From the NCBI GenBank assembly GCA_964019695.1, contig OZ026524.1, positions 68,897,074 to 68,961,073 on the forward strand: a stretch of DNA of 64,000 nucleotides, given 5' to 3'. How positions within the stretch are numbered: the first letter of the stretch is position 1; each line of letters starts with the position of its first letter. A program made the position numbers and the translations under genes. Below, piece after piece: positions 48,399-60,493 of the stretch. Source of the DNA: Loripinus fragilis. Taxonomy: Eukaryota; Mollusca; Bivalvia; Lucinida; Lucinidae. The notes beneath the pieces were generated by a model, which was not told where the DNA came from, searched no databases, and saw only the letters and a program-made list of their open reading frames with translations.

Positions 48399-49506
48399 AT
48401 CTCTGTATGGAAGAAAGTGCATGTCATGAAATGGTAATCGATCTATTAAAAATATTTAGCTGTATGAAATGTTTATGTTTTGCACTTTTTCATTAATTAT
48501 AAATATGATTTTCACGTTGACGCTGAAAGAATGACAGCTAAATCCTGAGAAATGTCAAGAATTATCTGCCTCGATTTAAAAAAAATAATATGGATCGAAA
48601 GATCTTCCGTAGGGATATTTATGGATCCCATCCTACTTTTAAGGTAGCACATTAGCACATTTTTTTCTTACATGTGACGCTGGCCATTTTGGAGGTGCAT
48701 GGACATGATATTTTTGCATTCTGATTCCCAAAGTCCCACAATCTATAAGCAGCTCTGTCAGATAATGAAGTTCTATTAAATACTAACTCCCTTGACTGCA
48801 TAGATCCCCTATTATAAGTTTAATTTTTCACAAAAAGCATGATCTACGCTAAGCATATTTAAAATTGTTATAATAGCGTTTCGAAACAAGTAATATTTTA
48901 AGCAAAGAAGAAAGAAGGTTTGTGGCAAACAAGGACATGGGATGTCAAGGCTGACCAGATAATGAAGTTCTATTAAATATTAGATCCCCTATCAAAAACC
49001 ACACAAGTATAATCTTTCACAAAAAGCATGATCAACGCTAAACATATTTAAAATTGTTAAAAACAAGTCATATAGAAAGAACGTTTGTGACAGACCAGAA
49101 CATGGGATGTCAAGGCTGACAAACAGATAGACAGACAGAAACACTGACCGACCACAGGGGATGGGGGCACTCTGATAGGTTTATAAAAATTAAATAGACT
49201 ACCCCCCCCCTCCTGGGTGACAGATAGGCAGGCAGGCAGCCACGCACGCTCTTAGCGTACGCACGTACTCGCACATGATACAGACAGAATGACCTTGCCG
49301 TTTGAGTTCACAGCCCTCGGGTTAACCAATTCACTGCCACCTACTTTCTTTGTATTGACAAGTTCGGGGCGTTTTGAGATTGGGACATCTCAGAACCTGG
49401 CTAGTTGTTCAACAATGGCGGACTTTTACAATACAAATCTATTCGATTTCGGTAAATACCAATTTTCCGAAAATAACTGTTCTTTTGAATTAATTGAGGT
49501 TAGTTA
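48399..49506. repeat. left arm of a long inverted repeat
   Basis: Runs from 'tgatctctgtatggaagaaa' to 'gttcttttgaattaattgag'. The inverse of 50640-51597 follows the same order with insertions and ~15-20% mismatch by eye. It holds 'gccaccttaaa' type words, a C run, 'ggcaggcaggca' and the 'ttgacaagttcggggcgttt' block. Confidence 0.85.
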
Positions 49507-49790
49507 GACCATTGGAACGGTCTTTAAAAATACATTTTACTGGAGTGCTTAAACCAGTTTCACGGCGCCAACCTCACCCTTAGTTCAGATGTGGATCAAG
49601 ACACATAGATCATGGGTTTGCCTGAAAGACCCCTAGCTTATCGATGCATCATCTCCAAAAACCTATAAATCAAGAATTAAAAAGGAGATAAAGCAAAGAT
49701 AAGCACTCAACAGGACACAAAACTGAATACTGGAGCAATCTGACAACAGCCAAAGCTCCAGGCCCCTACCAGATCTCCTGATTTGAGCAT
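49507..49790 (-). repeat. dispersed repeat R1, partial copy
   Basis: 'attggaacggtctttaaaaa' to 'ctccaggcccctaccagatc'. A stray 40 bases of the same repeat are at ~50138-50180, so a later insertion may have split it. Confidence 0.8.
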
Positions 49791-50109
49791 GGATTTTCGT
49801 TCAGTTGACAATGGGTTTAAGCAGCTTCACGAATCTATCTATGCAAGAATAAAGGTTATAAGTGGCATCACGCAATTGTCTCAGAAAAATAGACTAATAC
49901 ACCGATAACTTATAATGAAATATGAAGTGTTGTAGCATGAAACGCATTTATTGGTGCTACATAATTCCATATTCTCCCAAAAAGGCAAACGTGATGCTGC
50001 TAAAATGTTTAGCGTTCATTTTGATATTTGATACTGTTTCACACCTCAGCTACCGTCTATGTTAATATGTTGTTCCTTATATGTCATGTAAATGACCTAA
50101 GAGAATAAA

Positions 50110-50135
50110 AGATTTGTCTGTCTGTCTGTCTGTCC
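50110..50135. repeat. (TCTG)n microsatellite
   Basis: About five 'tctg' units after 'gaataaaagattt'. The preceding A-rich part suggests the 3' end of a retroposed sequence. Confidence 0.7.
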
Positions 50136-50187
50136 TACCATCTCAACAATAGATAAGTCTTTAAGTTCGAACCGTAAAAGAGTCTTC

Positions 50188-50285
50188 TTTCACTTCGTCT
50201 AATATTATTTTTAAAGATATTTCTTGTTAACATAATAAATACAAGTAATATCTTTAAAAAAGATATAAGACGAAGTGAAAGAGAC
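50188..50285. repeat. palindrome at the centre of the long inverted repeat
   Basis: 'tctttcacttcgtctaatat' + 'tatttttaaagatatttctt' faces its inverse around 'gttaacataataaata'. It lies in the spacer of the long inverted repeat. Confidence 0.8.
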
Positions 50286-50639
50286 GTGTTTGATAAATAA
50301 AAAAATGAAAATAAAAAAAAAGCTTATATTTGTACATATTGTATATATATTTGTGAACTTAATGTTTTACAGTTCAGCAGATTAGTTTAGTTACTTTTCT
50401 TAATACTATTTTTTCTTGTTTATTAATAGCACTAATATACCGAAATGTGGTGTGCCGATTGTCTGGCGGAATATACATGTACATACGAAAAGCAAAGACA
50501 AACATTAATATGTTGGCCTTTAAGGATTGCTGAAGATACTTTGTTTTTTTTTCTGTCAGTTAAGTTCGGAAAAAATTTGGCTTATGATCCACGTAGACTA
50601 TCGAATGATTGCCACTATTTTAGAACAGTTTGACTTGTG

Positions 50640-51597
50640 ACAATAACTCAGTAACCCTAATGAATTCAAAAGAGCCGACAGTTATTATTCAAAAGATTGC
50701 TATTTACCGAAATCGAATAGATTTGTATTGTAAAAATCCGCCGTTGTTGAACAACTATTTAGGTTCTGAGACGTTCCAATGTCAAAACGCCCCGAACTGG
50801 TCAACACAAAGAAAACAGGTGGCAGTGATTTGAACCACCCGAGGGTTTGCACTCAAACGGCGAAGGGCATTCTGCTTGTATGCCTCTCTGTATGCATGTG
50901 CGAGTGCGTGCGTGCGTCTAAGAACGTGCGTGGCTCCCTGGCTGCCTTTCTGTCACCCCGGGGGTACTCTATTTCTTTTTATTAACTTATCAGAGTGCCC
51001 CATCCCCTAGGGTTGGTCAGTGTTTTCGTCTGGCTATCTGTTTGTCAGCCCTGACATCCTATGTCCTGGTCTGCAACAAACCTTCTTTCCTCTTTGCTTA
51101 AAATATGACTTGTTTGGAAAAACAATTTTAACAATTTTAAATATGCTTAGCGTAGATCATGCTTTTTGTGAAAGATTATACTTGTGTCATTTTAAAAGGA
51201 ATCTTTGCAGTCAAGGGAGGTAGTCCAAACATTTAATAGAAGTTCATTATCCGACAGAGCTACTTATAGGGTGCGGGACTTCGGGAATCCCGCGAAATTC
51301 AAGACAGAACGCAAAAATATCATTTCCCTACGCCCCCAAAATGCCAAGCGTCACGCGCAAAAATAATAGTACTGTGCTGCCGTAATATTGGGATGGGATC
51401 CATAAATATCCCTACAGAAGATCTTTCGCGTCATAAGGTAAGAATCGACGCAGATAATTTTTGACATTTCTCAGGTTTTTTCTGTCAACGTGAAAACTAA
51501 TGAAAAGGTGCAAAAAAAAACACTTCATACGACTAAATATTTTTAATAGATCAATTACCATTTCATGACATGTACTTTCTTCCTTACTGAGATTTAG
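50640..51597. repeat. right arm of a long inverted repeat
   Basis: Inverse of 48399-49506, for example 'aacgccccgaactggtcaac' against 'gttgaccag..cggggcgtt' and 'gggatccataaatatcccta' against 'agggatatttatggatccc'. Small open frames in it are not conserved between the arms. Confidence 0.85.
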
Positions 51598-52308
51598 GTC
51601 ACCGCTTCGTCTAACAAAACGACGAAAAAAAAATATATTATCTTTCAATACTGGAGTTTATATGAGGAAGTAAAATCCAACACCTACATGCTCAGCTACG
51701 AACCTGAGCGCAAGATAACGTACTGTTTTGCATTTGATCCAAATCCTAAATAAGCCATTATTCAAGGTTGTGTAAGACCATTAACTCCTTACAACCTACT
51801 TGTGTTGTCTGCTGATTACTCTGCAAATAAGAGATTGGACCCAGATCCAGCCCCAGGTATTCCTGAAAAAAAAATCGAAAAAGCTGATTTTGAAAGAAAA
51901 CAGCAGACGACAAAAAGCATGAAAATTTCCCAGGGGCAACTATGCGAATGTGTCCTTCATTGCTTGATATCTAGATTTTAGCATGGATGGTTTCTAAACG
52001 ACTTGCGCTTTCAGGGTTATTTTTAGAAAATGAATAAACATTCAGGTCTCCCAAGTTTTAAAAGAGTTTTCAGCTTTAAATCCCATAAATTTAAATACGC
52101 AATTTAATTTAAAAAATAAATTTATCTCTTCTCATGAATAAAAATAAAGATGAAATTCTATACTGACGGACAAAAGAAACGCTACATCTAAATTTTGCGA
52201 TAAAATTACTAAGAAGGAAAATAAAGTGACAGCAGCTAGAATTGGTATTCTTTGCTAGCTGTCTGGAGCATAATAATAATAGTATAATAAAAACAGTTTT
52301 TATGCATT
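51598..52308. other. unassigned intergenic sequence
   Basis: AT-rich, nothing recognised. 'tactgacggacaaaagaaac' near 52163 repeats a phrase seen at ~42546 ('tactgacgggcaatagaaac'), which hints at one more dispersed repeat. Confidence 0.4.
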
Positions 52309-52965
52309 GAGCTGGCTATAGACCCCTCCCCCAGGGGGGATTTTGTACACTATGATTTTCTGAAATTACACTATATAAGACACAAAATAAAAGATGTTAG
52401 CCCTCTGGGAGTGGCAGCGTTAGCCTGTAACATCGCGTCATATACGTTACCCCGCGCAATAGTATTAAACGTCCCTGATAATGTATCAACCGTGACATGT
52501 TCCTACATATTTGCATGCTGACACAGGTTTATGAACTTCTTATAAAACAGTTACATATAATATTTCTAGTATTAATTTTATCAATATCTCAATTATTACC
52601 GTTGTATACGTTACTTAGTGTTTCCTGTGTTATTTCCGAGTATCACTATGGTATTTAATGACTATGCGTGTATTACATCTGTCACAGAATATAGTAAATC
52701 TATAAGGCCGCTACTTATGCTGGTTGTTCCAGTTTTCGTGGTATTAACATATCAACGTTTCAAAGTATAAATCTGGTTATGACATATTATCAATTTTGAA
52801 CAAAAATATTTGGACATACATATATCCGCTATATTTGATAATCATTACTCACCATTGATGTGCTGACAGGTTAAATCTAGATTAAGTTCTGGCTGGGTCA
52901 CTTTCCAAACAAGCGCCAGAATGTGGTAACCATCGCAAATCTAGGCTAATATAATTAGTTGCCGA

Positions 52966-53009
52966 TTTTTTTTTTTTTTTTTTTTTTTTTTGGGGGGGGG
53001 GGGGGGGGG
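52966..53009. repeat. poly(T)/poly(G) run
   Basis: 26 T followed by 18 G. Such a run is hard to sequence, and its length may not be exact. Confidence 0.95.
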
Positions 53010-53749
53010 CAATAAAATGCCACCAAATAATAGTTTTATTCTAATCTAATGGGTTTTTCGGTCAATTTTTACTGACACAACCTTTTAGTTTGATCATGTG
53101 ACGAAAATTTTAAGCTGCCTGTTGCCATAGTTAGCTTTCTGACATTCGTAAAATGGCGGCTGTCACGTTCAAAGATAATTGTCATAATGACGTCATTGGT
53201 GACGTCATGTCGCTAGATATTTATTAAACGACACGAAAATTTAATTGTACGGTAACTGATGGAATTTCATTGCTTAATTTCTAGGAGTTGATAAATGGTG
53301 GCTTCTTTTCTGTCATACCACGATTTCTGAAGCTACCATGATTGCTGGTCCATCTACCAAAAATGATTTAAAGTTCTTCTTTATGGTCGCTTACACTATT
53401 TTTAGGTCCATGTTACGTATGTTATTACCTTCAAAATAGCTTTGAACATTCAAGGTAATGTCTCTAACAAGTCCTGTTAATCCTTATTTGCATGCTGGCA
53501 CAGGTTTGTGTACTTCTTTAAACAGGGTTTACCTATTTTAAGTATTCATTTAATAAATGCCTTGTGTTTGCTACCAAATGATACATAAGTTATTCTGAGT
53601 ATCTGTATAGCAGTTGTTGACAATACATGTATAAAGTCTGCCAGAGAATTTAGAAAATTTATAAAGCTGAAATAAATTGAAGTTCCTTATTAATTTATGG
53701 TGATGCAAACTATATTATAATGTGATCTATCAACCTTCGCTGTTTGCTC

Positions 53750-55050
53750 ACATAAACATTAGACACCATGCATTCAAAGCGGAAGTTCTGAAAGACAGTC
53801 ACTGTGAAACAGCTCAGTTCTGGGCAAGGTATATGTATATAATTCAGATGGTATTGACATTGATTATAGCTACAAGGAAAACAAGTCTGAATTGCATGCC
53901 AGCTCTATCTGTATACCTTGTTTTGTTTGATTGTTTTGTTTGTTTGATTTGATTCTTTACGTCCCATCAACAATCTTTCAGTTAAACAGGGACGGTTCTT
54001 CCTGGGTTGAACCAGTACTAAGCTAGGATAAATGTGTCTTGCTCAAGGACCACAACGCAGTGAGCCGGTTCCCAATGTTAATTGCACACACTCACAACAA
54101 CTTCGCACAATATGTACCTGTGTAACTGATTACACTCATAAATTAGTCTGATACACATCGCAGATGCAAAGAACTTCTCGGACAAAATGGGTTTAGTATG
54201 TCACAATCATTGGTTCTTTGCCTGAGAAATGCTTTTGACATAACTATAAGGCATACAATAAACCCCGTGCCAAGTCAAGGGAGGTATTATAGGCTTCAGC
54301 AGCTAGAACTTCGCTTCGTACTACAGATGGAATGGTGTTTTACTCATCACATCAGAACTCAATATATTGAAACAACTCTTCAATGCACTAAATTCAAATA
54401 TTCAATCTGCTCAGATGCAAAGAAGAACGAGTACTAGAGGCCGTTTCTGGCTTCACCAATCCTTATATTTCTAGTTTTGAAGACAATGAAGTGTAATTTT
54501 TGTCTTTCGGTGTTCCTGCTAAGCCTGACATAGCAAAGGATCTTATTGTGACTGATGACATTGGCAGGAAGGCTGTTGCAGACTTCATTGACTCACTTTT
54601 AGTTAAAAAATCTGTGTTTCACAACCCAAAAAATGCTACAAGCTAATGAAGTTTTGAGGCTTGCGAGGTCGACAAAACGTAATCAGCGAGATGAGAGCTT
54701 AAAGGAGCGTCTTTGGTCAGCCCGACCTTCTTTCTATTACACATAATGTTGAACTTGAGTTGACACTACCGTTCCTTCTGGGACCTGTACCATGGTTACT
54801 GTCAACTCCTGATAGAATTTCCACCAAAACTGACAAGTCCAAACTTCTGCATGGCTTGCAATCACACATTGAACCAGCATTAGATTGGCCATGTAGTGCT
54901 GCAGATAACTTTGATGGTAATGCCATTCAAAAGAGCATAATAGCTTTTCCTGTCACCTTCAAGGGACTGATGGAACCAATATTCAACCAGGCACTAAAGG
55001 CAGGGCATGTTGGTTTTGTCACTGGTGCATATATATACAATGTATAAGCA
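53750..55050 (+). pseudogene. decayed coding region inside the 4.6-kb element
   Basis: Pieces in different frames: QFWARYMYIIQMVLTLIIAT (about 53817), AKPDIAKDLIVTDDIGRKAV (about 54515), and a 95-codon piece, LPFLLGPVPWLLSTPDRIST to HVGFVTGAYIYNV (54760-55047). The order and the LSTPDR/DGNA words recall uncharacterised proteins multiplied in mollusc and cnidarian genomes. Stops and frame changes between the pieces, plus a SINE inserted at 53930, show it is dead. Function not known. Confidence 0.5.
53930..54070 (-). mobile_element. tRNA-derived SINE, head missing
   Basis: Tail 'tttgtttgatttgattcttt' and body 'ggttgaaccagtactaagct' + 'gtcttgctcaaggacc' match the full copies. The tRNA-like head is absent, as in a 5'-truncated insertion. 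Confidence 0.85.
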
Positions 55051-56469
55051 GCAGTCTAGAAAGTCTTACAAACATTCTCGCAGAGGATAACCGGGATGTT
55101 TTGTTCAACACTGGTGTATGCAACAAAATGTGTTCCTTCTGAATGTCAAAAACATTTGCCAGAATATGGGGGAAGAGATCTTTAGTCGTACACTGTTTAA
55201 CAGATTGTGACATTATCAATGTGCCAATGTGTTAGTACCACGGAAAGGTTATTCCTATCAAACTGATAGAGAACCCCTCCCCACTAGTTCATCAACATTC
55301 TAAGAAGGGTAGGAACACAAAACAAGAATTGCTCTAGGCACTCTTCATTGACATGAAGCCTTTACATGTGCTATTTATGTGAATTAGCTGCAGTATGACA
55401 CGTTTCTGAAAAAGTACCAAAGCCATACACATATACTGACTATATGAAATGGCATGAACATGAGCTTACCCTGCTTTTCTGTGCTTAAGATGTACATACA
55501 AAGATTGAACTATTGAACTATCAAGTAATTCCCATAAAACAAGTAAGGCTTTCCAGATATGGACAAATTGTGTGGAAAATAAATAGGAAGGAAATCAAGT
55601 ACCTCTGGGCAAAAGAAAACTTGATTGTTCCCTTAACAAAAGAGCCACAGAATTATACTTCACATTTCATGTGATATGGGGCTACCATGTTCAAAACTCA
55701 ACAACCCAAACCTTATAAAAGATAGAAACATAATATTTGCAGTTTCTTAAATACAAAATGAACTAGAAAACACATTCCCATCTAAAAAATATCCAACTAA
55801 GTTAGTTCCATAAATCATTTATATAAGTATAATGAAAAAATATAACATACGTAACACTTTGGGGTGCATATTTGTTTTCAAAGGTCCATATCTGTGATGC
55901 AAAAATAGCTATAGCCAATTTTGAGATCTTACCTTATGGTTTGCACTTTTCAGAAAGCATGTCATTTACTAAAATTATCAAAGATGTTGATGGGCAATAT
56001 ATGTAATTTGCTGTTACAATGTGATGGTGCCATTACCAGAGTGCTAGCATATTGCAAAATCCTTGCAAGATGAATCTGATAGAGCATTAATAAGCTGTAT
56101 TGGAAAATTCTTTAAACAATTGCATAATATTCAAAGAGTTGCTAGCTTGGCAAGAAGCAGCTCTATAACTTCTTCCTGGTGGGTTTTCTTTGATCTTTTA
56201 TGTTGTACTCACATATTGCACTTTATGTTACAAACTTTCCACGAGTATTATGTAGACTATATTTGATGTCTCTATAAAAGAAACAAAGGTTCATGGAAGT
56301 TTATGTTTTGGGTTACTTCCTCAGCAAATGAGCCAAAGTAAATAAAAGTACATAGACATGTGTCAGCACGCAAATAAGTACAAGCAGGTCGTGTTGGAGA
56401 CCTTATCTTGAACGCTTAGTGGTATTCAGAAAGTAACATATGTAACCTGGGCTGTACAATAGTGTAAGA
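55051..56469. other. inner part of the 4.6-kb element, unassigned
   Basis: AT-rich with short broken frames. No recognisable domain. Confidence 0.45.
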
Positions 56470-57164
56470 CACCATAATAAGGAACTTCAATTCATTTGAA
56501 TAGCAGCCTTATAGAGTTGCTATATTCACTGATGGGTGTAATACTTGTATATTCAATAACTGCCATACTGATACTTGGAAATAACATATGAAACACTAAG
56601 TAACATATACAACGGTAAAAACTCAAGACATTTATGAAATAAATGCTAAAATTGTGTAACTGTGTTATAAGAAGTTCTTAAACCTGTGCCAGACTTAAAA
56701 AGGTGTGAACATGTCATGTTGGAGACATTATCAGGAAAATTTAATGTTATTTTGCGGGTAATGTATGTAACATGATGTTACACGCTAACGCTACCACTTT
56801 CAGAGGGCTTACATATTTCATTTGAGGCTTATATAATGTAGTATCTGGAAATTATAGTGTACGAAATTCCCCCTGGGGGAGGGCGAACTTTAGCCAGCGC
56901 AAGGCCTATTGAATTACATTTGACATTTTTGTGTGATACGGGGCTACTATGTTCAACATCCAATAACTCAAAAAGTATAGAATAGAAACGTAATGCTTGC
57001 AGTTTTGAAAAGGTTAATAAAATTTTTAATATAATACCAAATTAAGGAACATAAACTGGTTTCAATAAAATTTAAAACATACTATATTAGATTCATTCAT
57101 CATTTAAACGGCGTTTATGAAAAACTAGAAATGGGTCCATAGGACACGGATGCCCCCGCTATTG

Positions 57165-58255
57165 CCAAATTAGCATAAATGGGGAATTGTCATTAAAAAG
57201 GGCAAGTACTCCTGAAGGCATGATGCGATATGGGCCATTCTGAAATTTGAAGACATTGTGGTAATAAATAATGTGACCAAGTTTCATAGAATTATAATCA
57301 AAACAATTCATCTTAGAGAGCAGACGTCGTTTTAACCGACAATTTTTCATAAACTAAGGGCATTTACTCCTTAAAGCATGGTGCCATATAGACCATTATC
57401 AAACTTGAAGAAGACATCTTGGTACTAAACAATGGGACCGAGTTTCATAAAATTCTGATCAAAACTATTCACCTAAGAGATCGGACATCATTTAAAACGG
57501 TGAATTTTAATAAACAAAGGGCCATAACTGCTGAAAGCATGGTGCGATATAGACCATTATTGAACTTGAAGAAGACATCATGGCACTAAACAATGTGAAT
57601 TAAGTTTCATAAAATTCTGATCAAAAGTATTCGACTTAGAGAGCGGACATCATTTAAAAAGGGGTGCATTTTCATAACCAAAGGGTCATAGCTACTGAAA
57701 ACATGGTGCGATATGAACCATTATCGAACTTGAAGAAGACATCATGATACTTAACAATGTGACCAAGTTTCATAAAATTCTGAGCAAAACTATTCGACTT
57801 AGACAGCGGACATCGTTTCAAATGGTGCATTTTCATAAACAAAGGGCCAAAACTACTGAAAGCATGGTGCGATGTGGACCATTATCGAACTTGAAGAAGA
57901 CATCATGGCAATTTACAATGTGACCATGTTTCATAAAATTCTGATCAAAAATAGTTGATTTAGAGAGCGGACGTCATTTCAAATGGTAAATTTTCATAAA
58001 CAAAGGGCCAAAACTACTGAAAACATGGTGCGATATGGACCTTTTATTGAACTTGAAGAAGACATCATGGTACCAAACAATGTGACCAAGTTTCATAAAA
58101 TTCTGATCAAAAGTGTAAGACTTAGAGAGCAGACATCATTTAAAACGGTGAATTTTCATAAACAAAGGGCCATAACTGCTGAAAGCATGGTGCGATATGG
58201 ACCATTATCGAACTTAAAGAAGACATCACGATACTTAACAATGTGTGATGGCTCT
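57165..58255. repeat. tandem repeat, ~162-bp unit
   Basis: Seven copies marked by 'acttgaagaagacatc' at 57408, 57568, 57732, 57893, 58055 and 58216, plus a weaker one at 57232. The unit also holds 'aaacaaagggccataactac' and 'agcatggtgcgatat'. It shares 'gggccataact' with the 17810 array. Confidence 0.92.
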
Positions 58256-59107
58256 GTGAAAACCACAGAATCATCGTCCATAACCTCCTCTTCATCTTTA
58301 TCAGCAATCACAGAAAATGGATTATTTTCAGCTTGTTTTGCTTTTTGTGCTGCTTCTTTTTCTTACGGTGCTTGTTCTTTATCATATTGCTGTCGTCTTT
58401 TTTCTTTATGTTGTTTTTTTAGTTTGTCTGTCTTTTCATTTTTCTTCTTCTCCTCATCTTTCTTCATCATATCAAGGGTTGCCTGCTTGAGGGCTGGCCC
58501 AGGATGAGATGAGTAACTTTTCCTGGATGAGGAGATGAGTTACTTTTTTCTTGTGTACCTTGCGTTTTTCTGTTGCTTGTTGTTTTAGTATTCAGTAAAG
58601 CTGTCGCCTGTCTGTGTGCTTTTGTTGTCAGTTTGTGTAGATTTGTTGCAAGTGCCTTGTTTTAAAGTACTTGGTGTGACCTGTGTAAAATTGCTCGTAT
58701 TGTTTACGAGCTTCGGGAAATGATCAGTTGTTTTCACATTTGATTTTCATTATTTTCTTCTCTTTCTCCCATTGTGGGCATTGTTTTGTGTTTGCAGGAT
58801 GATCACCTGAGCAGTTGACACATTTGGCTGTTTTGTCACACACGCCAGATCGTCCACAATGTTCGGGCTCACCGCAGTTGCAGCATACAGAGTGTCTACC
58901 ACATTTATTTTCGTGGTGACCAAACACTTGAAAATGGTAACACCGAAGTGGGTTTGGTATATAGACATCTACTTTCACTTGCTTAAAGCCTATTTTAACA
59001 ACTGTAGGTAAGTTAGGTGAGTTAAATGAAAAAACAAATGTGTTTGTTAGTTTTATGACACCATTACGACGTACAGTGATTCTGCGTACATCCGTAACTG
59101 ATATCAT
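58256..59107 (-). pseudogene. LINE ORF1 (gag-like), 3' part with zinc knuckles
   Basis: It reads ISVTDVRRITVRRNGVIKLT, then PNPLRCYHFQVFGHHENKCG, CCNCGEPEHCG, KCVNCSGDHPANTKQCPQWE and EKEKKIMKIK: CCHC-type knuckles of the nucleic-acid-binding ORF1 protein of non-LTR retrotransposons. A TGA follows CENN, and the reading continues as SFPEARKQYEQFY to a charged K/E-rich end near 58256. The N-terminal part lies at 60070-60493, on the far side of an inserted repeat. No reverse transcriptase was seen. Confidence 0.82.
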
Positions 59108-59695
59108 CGCTTGTCAAAGTAAGTAAGGGTGCAAAGATCAGGAATCGATACAATCAAGTACCACACCTGACCCAGGATACCAATGGGAAAGTGACAGTTA
59201 GACACCACAAACGAGAGCCAAGAGGCCAGCCCTTTCACAGCAAGTAACCACAAAGCACATATAAACAGACGCACACAAAGACATAGCAAACACAAGACAG
59301 AACAAAAACATAAAAGATCCACAAAAGAAGTACCGCCATGGAACGGTCAGTTAAATATTTTACTGGAGGGCTTAAACCGGTTTAACGGCACCATCCTCAC
59401 CCTTAATTCAGATGTGGATCAAGACACATAGATGTTTGGTTTACATGAAAAATCCCCAACTTATCAATGCATCATCTCCTAAAACATATAAATCAAGATA
59501 TAACAAGGAGATAAAGCAAAGATAAGGACTCAACAGTAAATAAAACTGAATACCGGAGCAAAAGAAATCCAACAGGTAAACCCCAGTGAGCCCGACAAAC
59601 AGCTAAAGCATCAGGCCCCTACCATGACATAAATAATTAAGTCTTTAAGTCGGAACCATCATAGAGTCTTAAGTCTGACCCACCGGTGTGCAATT
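59108..59695 (-). repeat. dispersed repeat R1, complete copy inside the LINE
   Basis: From 'aagtaagtaagggtgcaaag' to 'agagtcttaagtctgaccc'. Its start falls exactly where the ORF1 frame is broken, so it inserted into the LINE and is the younger of the two. Confidence 0.85.
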
Positions 59696-60069
59696 AAAGA
59701 GGAAAGCAAAGTTGCCAACCGTGATTGGGTTGACCACCAAGCATGCAGTCTGTTGCAATACATTAATATTATAGCCAATCTTTTTTATAATGGGAAATTA
59801 TTTCAATGAACTGCGCTGAAAAAATATTAGAGCCAACAATCTGCTTCAATCTATACACCAAGTCACCAAAGAATTCAGGTTCTGAAAGTCCTTGGCGCAA
59901 GAGAGATTTAAGTGTTTAGAATGTTTAGAATTCCTGTTTGGAATTTAGAATTTAGAATTCAAATCATAGTATCGTCTATAAAATTTTGAAAATGTTTTGC
60001 AAAGTTTATGATACCGATAGCCTATGATTAAGAAGTTTCTGAGTTAACAATTTATTGCGAGTGTTGAAG
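59696..60069. other. further sequence between the two ORF1 parts
   Basis: No match to ORF1 or R1. It includes 'gaatttagaatttagaattc' near 59940. It probably came in with the insertion or replaced LINE sequence. Confidence 0.45.
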
Positions 60070-60493
60070 TCAGCAACATAGCTAGATGCTCTGCACAAGG
60101 CTGGACAGCTAATAATACCCTTGGATGTGTTCAAGGATGAATGGGGTGTTATGGAGCATTTTAGACCACAAAATGTTTTCATCTGTAGTAAACTTTTTTC
60201 GTGTGACTCCTTAGCACATTGTTTCAAAAGATCACCAGACCTTAGGTTCTTTATGCTCTTTGGTTCCCCTGCAATGCTCAGTATTGTTTTATGTACAACA
60301 ATTGGAGAAAGAGAAGAAATAGTCTCTCCTTCTTTTTCTGAATGAATTATTAAAAATCTGGGTACATACGTTTTTTTGTTGAGGTAGACGAACTTGACGA
60401 ACTGGATTTAGTTGGTTGAGAAGCTGAGTACGAGTCTTCAGAGTCAGTATCTGAATTTGCTATGTGACGTTTTTTTGCTTTTTGTTTAGCCAT
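60070..60493 (-). pseudogene. LINE ORF1, 5' part
   Basis: ATG 60493, MAKQKAKKRHIANSDTDSED, a Ser-rich stretch, then after a one-base frameshift IIHSEKEGETISSLSPIVVH and KNLRSGDLLKQCAKESHEKS to GIISCPALCRAS. The frame continues in meaning at 59107. The frameshift (near 60355) and the insertion make it a relic. Confidence 0.78.

Larger units (their letters stand above)
52309..56900. mobile_element. 4.6-kb element with ~430-bp inverted ends
   Basis: The left end 'gagctggctatagacccctc' and the inverse of the right end 'gcgctggctaaagttcgccc' open arms that match over ~430 bp (52309-52740 and 56470-56900), including 'acaggtttatgaacttctta' and 'gtatacgttacttagtgttt'. Part of the left arm is repeated at 53450-53710. 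A decayed coding region lies inside. It is probably an old, inactive DNA transposon of a family I cannot name. Confidence 0.7.

Noticed and set aside
57983..58507. 174-codon plus-strand frame
   Set aside because: It runs from the 162-bp tandem repeat into the antisense of the LINE ORF1 lysine-rich end. Not a gene.
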